A stretch of 15,211 nucleotides of DNA from JANJUB01 sp040081075 (GTDB lineage: Bacteria; Armatimonadota; Fimbriimonadia; Fimbriimonadales; Fimbriimonadaceae): assembly GCA_040081075.1 (NCBI GenBank), contig JBEBHJ010000074.1, positions 1 to 15,211 of the forward strand. Direction: 5' to 3'. The translations under genes and the position numbers were made by a program. Shown here one piece after another: positions 12,464 through 15,211 of the stretch. Every line of letters starts with the position of its first letter. The first letter of the stretch is position 1. The notes below the pieces were generated by a model that was given only the letters and a program-made list of their open reading frames with translations, did not search any database and was not told the DNA's origin.

Positions 12464-12594
12464 GGCGTGATTAAATGTTATCGGATTGCCTTAGCATAGA
12501 GTCAATGCGAAGAATCAACGATGGGGCCAGGGCACCACTAGCGCAAAACACACAGTAAGGTGTAGCATAGCAATATCAACAAGGAACGATATCT
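12464..12594. other. Intergenic region between rplJL promoter and the molybdenum hydroxylase operon
   Basis: Together with the leader this is the longest non-coding stretch in the window. Downstream of the rplJL promoter I see an AAGGA ribosome site (12580-12584), about 10 nt before the ATG at 12595. I see no convincing plus-strand promoter and no repeat of note. Confidence 0.4.
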
Positions 12595-13056
12595 ATGCCC
12601 ACTTTTAAGATCAACGTTAACGGGAAAGTCCACTCAGTCGAAGGCGAAGGGGATATGCCCCTTCTTTGGGCCCTCCGAGACCTCCTTCACCTCACCGGTA
12701 CGAAGTACGGCTGCGGAGTGGGCATCTGCGGAGCGTGCACCGTCTTAGCCGAAGGTTATGCGAAGCGTAGTTGCCAAATGACTCTGGCTGAAGTCGGTGA
12801 AGACAAGATCGTCACCATCGAAGGGTTGAGCAAGAACGGCGACCACCCGCTGCAAAAAGCTTGGGTAGAGCACGACGTCCCCCAGTGTGGTTACTGCCAA
12901 ACGGGTCAGATTATGCGGGCAGCTAGTTTGCTGATTCAAACCCCAAAGCCGACCGACGACGAGATCAAAGAAGCCATGGACAGCAACCTTTGCCGCTGTG
13001 GAACCTATGTTCGCATTTTTGAAGCGGTAAAGACCGCTGTTAAGGAGTCGAAATGA
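12595..13056 (+). CDS. [2Fe-2S] small subunit of a molybdenum hydroxylase (IorA-like)
   Basis: The 153-residue electron-transfer subunit belongs to the xanthine dehydrogenase/isoquinoline 1-oxidoreductase family. The plant-ferredoxin-like domain holds cluster ligands C40, C45, C48 and C60 (YGCGVGICGACTV). The C-terminal helical domain holds C98, C101, C133 and C135 (QCGYCQTGQIM and NLCRCGTY). All eight ligands are present. The QCGYCQTGQ form and the two-subunit layout without a FAD subunit are typical of the IorA branch, which passes electrons onward by other carriers. It overlaps the large-subunit gene by 4 bp (ATGA). The substrate (aldehyde or N-heterocycle) cannot be read from the sequence. 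It has no export signal and would be carried out with the Tat-tagged large subunit. Confidence 0.95.
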   Translation: MPTFKINVNGKVHSVEGEGDMPLLWALRDLLHLTGTKYGCGVGICGACTVLAEGYAKRSCQMTLAEVGEDKIVTIEGLSKNGDHPLQKAWVEHDVPQCGYCQTGQIMRAASLLIQTPKPTDDEIKEAMDSNLCRCGTYVRIFEAVKTAVKESK

Positions 13057-15092
13057 ACGTAACTGTAACCCGTCGCTCGTTCTTGCAGATCATAGCGGGT
13101 ACCGGAGCGAGCCTGGTTCTGGGAAGCTTTTCCTCGGTGGCTTGTGCCGGGGAGCCCAAAAAATTAGCCTTCGTTCCTAACGCTTTCTTGAAGATAGATT
13201 CCGATGGAAGTATCACGGTATCGATCACGCGCTCTGATATGGGTCAGGGAGTCCGCACAACCTTTGCGATGTTAGTAGCCGAAGAACTCGACGCTGATTG
13301 GACAAAGGTCAACGTCGCAAACGCACCGGGAGACTCCGCCCTCTATGGTGGACAGGGTACCGGGGGCTCAAGCAGCACCCGTTCAATGAACAAGAAGCTG
13401 CGAACGATCGGGGCCAGCGCTCGGCTCATGCTAATCGGAGCCGCCGCCAAGAAATGGAATGTTGAGGCATCGACCTGTAAAACAGAAAATGGCAAAGTGC
13501 TCAGCGCCGACGGAAAGTCGTTGACCTACGGCGAACTCGCAGAGGCGGCCCAGGCGATAGCGGTCCCAGATGCCGTAACTCTAAAGGAAAGTTCGTCGTT
13601 CAAAGTCATCGGAAAGGCCACTAAGCGGGTCGACAATCACGATGTCGTAACCGGCAAGGCAATGTTCGCTTATGACGTCTCGGTTGAAGGAATGCTGTTT
13701 GCCGTTTGCTTAAGACCTCCGGCATTCGCAGCTACTCAAACTGCGATCGACGATAAAGAAACACGAGCGGTACCGGGCGTAATCGACGTCATTCCAATTC
13801 CTAGCGGCATCGCGGTAATCGCAAAGAACACGTGGGCGGCTCTCAAGGGTCGAGAAAAGCTGAAAGTGACATGGGAGGGAGGGAAGACCGATGTTACAAC
13901 TCGAATGCTTCGTGCGGATATGAAGCAGGCCGCGATTGCTCATAAGGAATTGCCCGTGGGTGGAAAGGTTATTGAAGCCAATTTCGAACTCCCCTATCTT
14001 GCCCATGCGGCGATGGAATCTTTGAACGCGCTCGCTGACGTAAGGGAAGACTCGGCAGAGGTATGGACTGGCTCACAATCTCCCGATAGCGCCCAGAACT
14101 CCATTTCGCGCGTCTTGGGATTGCCGAAAGAAAAGGTTACGGTGCATAACATGTTGCTCGGGGGCGGATTCGGTCGCAAATTTACGAACGAGTGGGTGAT
14201 GGAAGCCGTTAACCTTTCCAAAATTGTTAAGAAGCCCATCAAACTTTTGTGGACGCGCGAGTGCGACATGCAAAACGACCTCTACCGCCCGATGAGCGAG
14301 CACGCGATCAAGGCGTCGGTTGATGACGCCGGAAACCCCACGGGATGGAGCCACCAATACATTCAGGCTCCCGGACGTGGAAACGGCGAATACGGCTCAA
14401 ACACTTATCTGCCGTATGAGATTCCGGGGGCGGCCATGCGCGGAGCCGGGGTTTCATCTCCGGTGCCCACCGGTGCCTGGCGGTCGGTAGAGCACGGTCA
14501 CCTGATCGTGGTGAACGAGTGCTTTATTGATGAGTTAGCTCATGCCGCTGGCCAAGACCCGTTGGCCTTCCGCCTGAAATTGATTAAGAGCCCACGGCTC
14601 AAAAAGGTAGTTGAAAGCGCCGCGAAGCATGCCGGGTGGGGAACCGCGATGCCAGCCGGATCGGGCCGAGGCATTGCCTGTTTTGATGGTTACGGGTCAT
14701 GCATTGCCCATGTAGTTGAAGCAACCGTTGCCGATGGCGAAGTGAAGATTACGCGCATGGTTGCGGTTGTTGATGCCGGAACGACCATTAACCCGCTGGG
14801 AGTTGAAGCGCAAATTCAAGGTGGGTTCATGGATGGACTTTCGACTGCTCTCAAAGCTGCGATTACGATTCGGGCCGGTGGAACGGCAGAAGACAACTTT
14901 GATCGCTACCATTGGGCACGAATGTCGGATGCACCGAAGATGGAGATTTTCATAGAGGACAGCGGCGGGGCCTTTGGCGGCATGGGTGAGGTGAGTTATC
15001 CATCGGCCCCGGCGGCCATTGCCAATGCGGTTTTTGCCGCAACCGGAAAGCGTGTGCGTCAGTTCCCAATTAAGGTTGAGGACCTGGTGTAG
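13053..15092 (+). CDS. Molybdopterin-binding large subunit of a molybdenum hydroxylase (IorB-like), Tat-exported
   Basis: The 679-residue catalytic subunit begins with a twin-arginine signal (TRRSFLQIIAGTGASLVLG, residues 5-23), likely cleaved after about residue 32 (ACA). The enzyme would therefore be folded with its cofactor in the cytoplasm and exported. Molybdopterin-binding signatures include ITRSDMGQGVRTTFAMLVAEEL (58-79), GQGTGGSSSTR (100-110), LLGGGFGRKF (368-377), and the C-terminal GGMGEVSYPSAPAAIANAVF (642-661). E646 in the last motif is the expected base that activates the Mo-bound water. Length is slightly below the usual 720-780 of IorB-type subunits. It is in an operon with the small subunit (4-bp overlap) and a following XdhC-type gene. 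Substrates of relatives include isoquinoline, aldehydes and nicotinate-like heterocycles; none can be assigned here. Confidence 0.95.
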   Translation: MNVTVTRRSFLQIIAGTGASLVLGSFSSVACAGEPKKLAFVPNAFLKIDSDGSITVSITRSDMGQGVRTTFAMLVAEELDADWTKVNVANAPGDSALYGGQGTGGSSSTRSMNKKLRTIGASARLMLIGAAAKKWNVEASTCKTENGKVLSADGKSLTYGELAEAAQAIAVPDAVTLKESSSFKVIGKATKRVDNHDVVTGKAMFAYDVSVEGMLFAVCLRPPAFAATQTAIDDKETRAVPGVIDVIPIPSGIAVIAKNTWAALKGREKLKVTWEGGKTDVTTRMLRADMKQAAIAHKELPVGGKVIEANFELPYLAHAAMESLNALADVREDSAEVWTGSQSPDSAQNSISRVLGLPKEKVTVHNMLLGGGFGRKFTNEWVMEAVNLSKIVKKPIKLLWTRECDMQNDLYRPMSEHAIKASVDDAGNPTGWSHQYIQAPGRGNGEYGSNTYLPYEIPGAAMRGAGVSSPVPTGAWRSVEHGHLIVVNECFIDELAHAAGQDPLAFRLKLIKSPRLKKVVESAAKHAGWGTAMPAGSGRGIACFDGYGSCIAHVVEATVADGEVKITRMVAVVDAGTTINPLGVEAQIQGGFMDGLSTALKAAITIRAGGTAEDNFDRYHWARMSDAPKMEIFIEDSGGAFGGMGEVSYPSAPAAIANAVFAATGKRVRQFPIKVEDLV

Positions 15093-15095
15093 CCC

Positions 15096-15211
15096 TTGCG
15101 CGACGTCTTGCCGACCTTACAAAGATGGCAAGAGGAAGGTCATCGGTTCGCGATCGCGACGGTCATACAAACTTGGGGCTCTTCGCCGCGTCCGGTGGGG
15201 GCGGTTATGGG
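15096..15211 (+). CDS. XdhC/CoxI family molybdenum cofactor maturation protein, 3' cut by the window edge
   Basis: The first 38 codons are present. The frame opens 3 bases after the large-subunit stop (TAG 15090-15092, in the same phase), so TTG at 15096 is the earliest usable start. The translation runs through LRDVLPTLQRWQEEGHRFA to ATVIQTWGSSPRPVGAVMG at the edge. The segment TWGSSPRPVGAVM is the N-terminal signature of XdhC/CoxI proteins. These bind the molybdenum cofactor and aid its sulfuration and insertion into the preceding type of enzyme. Tight linkage to the hydroxylase subunits supports this. Its full length and C-terminal domain lie outside the window. Confidence 0.85.
   Translation, partial: MRDVLPTLQRWQEEGHRFAIATVIQTWGSSPRPVGAVM

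Noticed and set aside
12393..12493. 10-bp inverted repeat TAAGGCAATC / GATTGCCTTA, 81 bp apart, on both sides of the rplJL promoter
   Set aside because: A 10-bp match at this distance is expected about once by chance in a window of this size.
1..15211. CRISPR array, insertion sequence, prophage or defence island
   Set aside because: No regularly spaced repeats, transposase, integrase, nuclease-methylase pair or phage structural gene was found on either strand.

Overview
The window looks like chromosomal DNA from a moderate-GC, non-model bacterium, probably recovered from a metagenome. Secreted-carbohydrate genes (BNR propeller, GH172/DUF2961), a CpXC protein, a Tat-exported molybdenum hydroxylase and an ECF sigma operon would fit Armatimonadota (Fimbriimonadia-like) or Planctomycetes/Acidobacteria-type soil and water bacteria. 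This placement is a guess from gene content, not a phylogenetic result. No insertion sequence, phage gene, CRISPR array, rRNA or tRNA was found.

Layout. Bases 1-411 (+) hold the 3' end of an unrecognised gene whose third codon positions are almost all G/C, unlike everything after it. It is followed by a DUF4349 membrane protein gene (408-1403, +) whose N-terminus looks broken by one missing base. An NRAMP Mn/Fe transporter, mntH (2801-1365, -), diverges from a secreted BNR propeller protein (2866-4134, +) across a 26-bp palindrome that is a strong operator candidate. The BNR gene converges on a GH172/DUF2961 family gene (5763-4162, -). Then come thrS for a TGS-less threonyl-tRNA synthetase (5893-7680, +), a CpXC zinc-ribbon-like protein antisense to the thrS tail (8001-7621, -), and a small three-helix membrane protein (8066-8443, +).

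The centre-right part is on the minus strand. From 10629 down to 8440 lies a translationally coupled operon: ECF sigma factor, short one-helix protein (likely anti-sigma), and a large multi-pass membrane protein with a helical extracytoplasmic region. Upstream of it are a small lipoprotein gene (11086-10667) and the rplJ-rplL unit (12268-11184). The latter has a good sigma-70-type promoter, a leader with an attenuator-like terminator, and two tandem terminators at its end. L10 carries an unusual acidic Ala/Pro/Glu tail, and rplJL is separated from its usual rplKA and rpoBC neighbours.

The right end (12595 to window end, +) is a molybdenum hydroxylase operon: a [2Fe-2S] small subunit, a Tat-exported molybdopterin large subunit overlapping it by 4 bp (IorAB-like), and the first 38 codons of an XdhC/CoxI maturation protein cut by the window edge.

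The best candidates for something undescribed are the three-gene ECF sigma/short membrane protein/large membrane protein module, the palindrome between mntH and the BNR gene, and the composition break plus one-base lesion at the left end.
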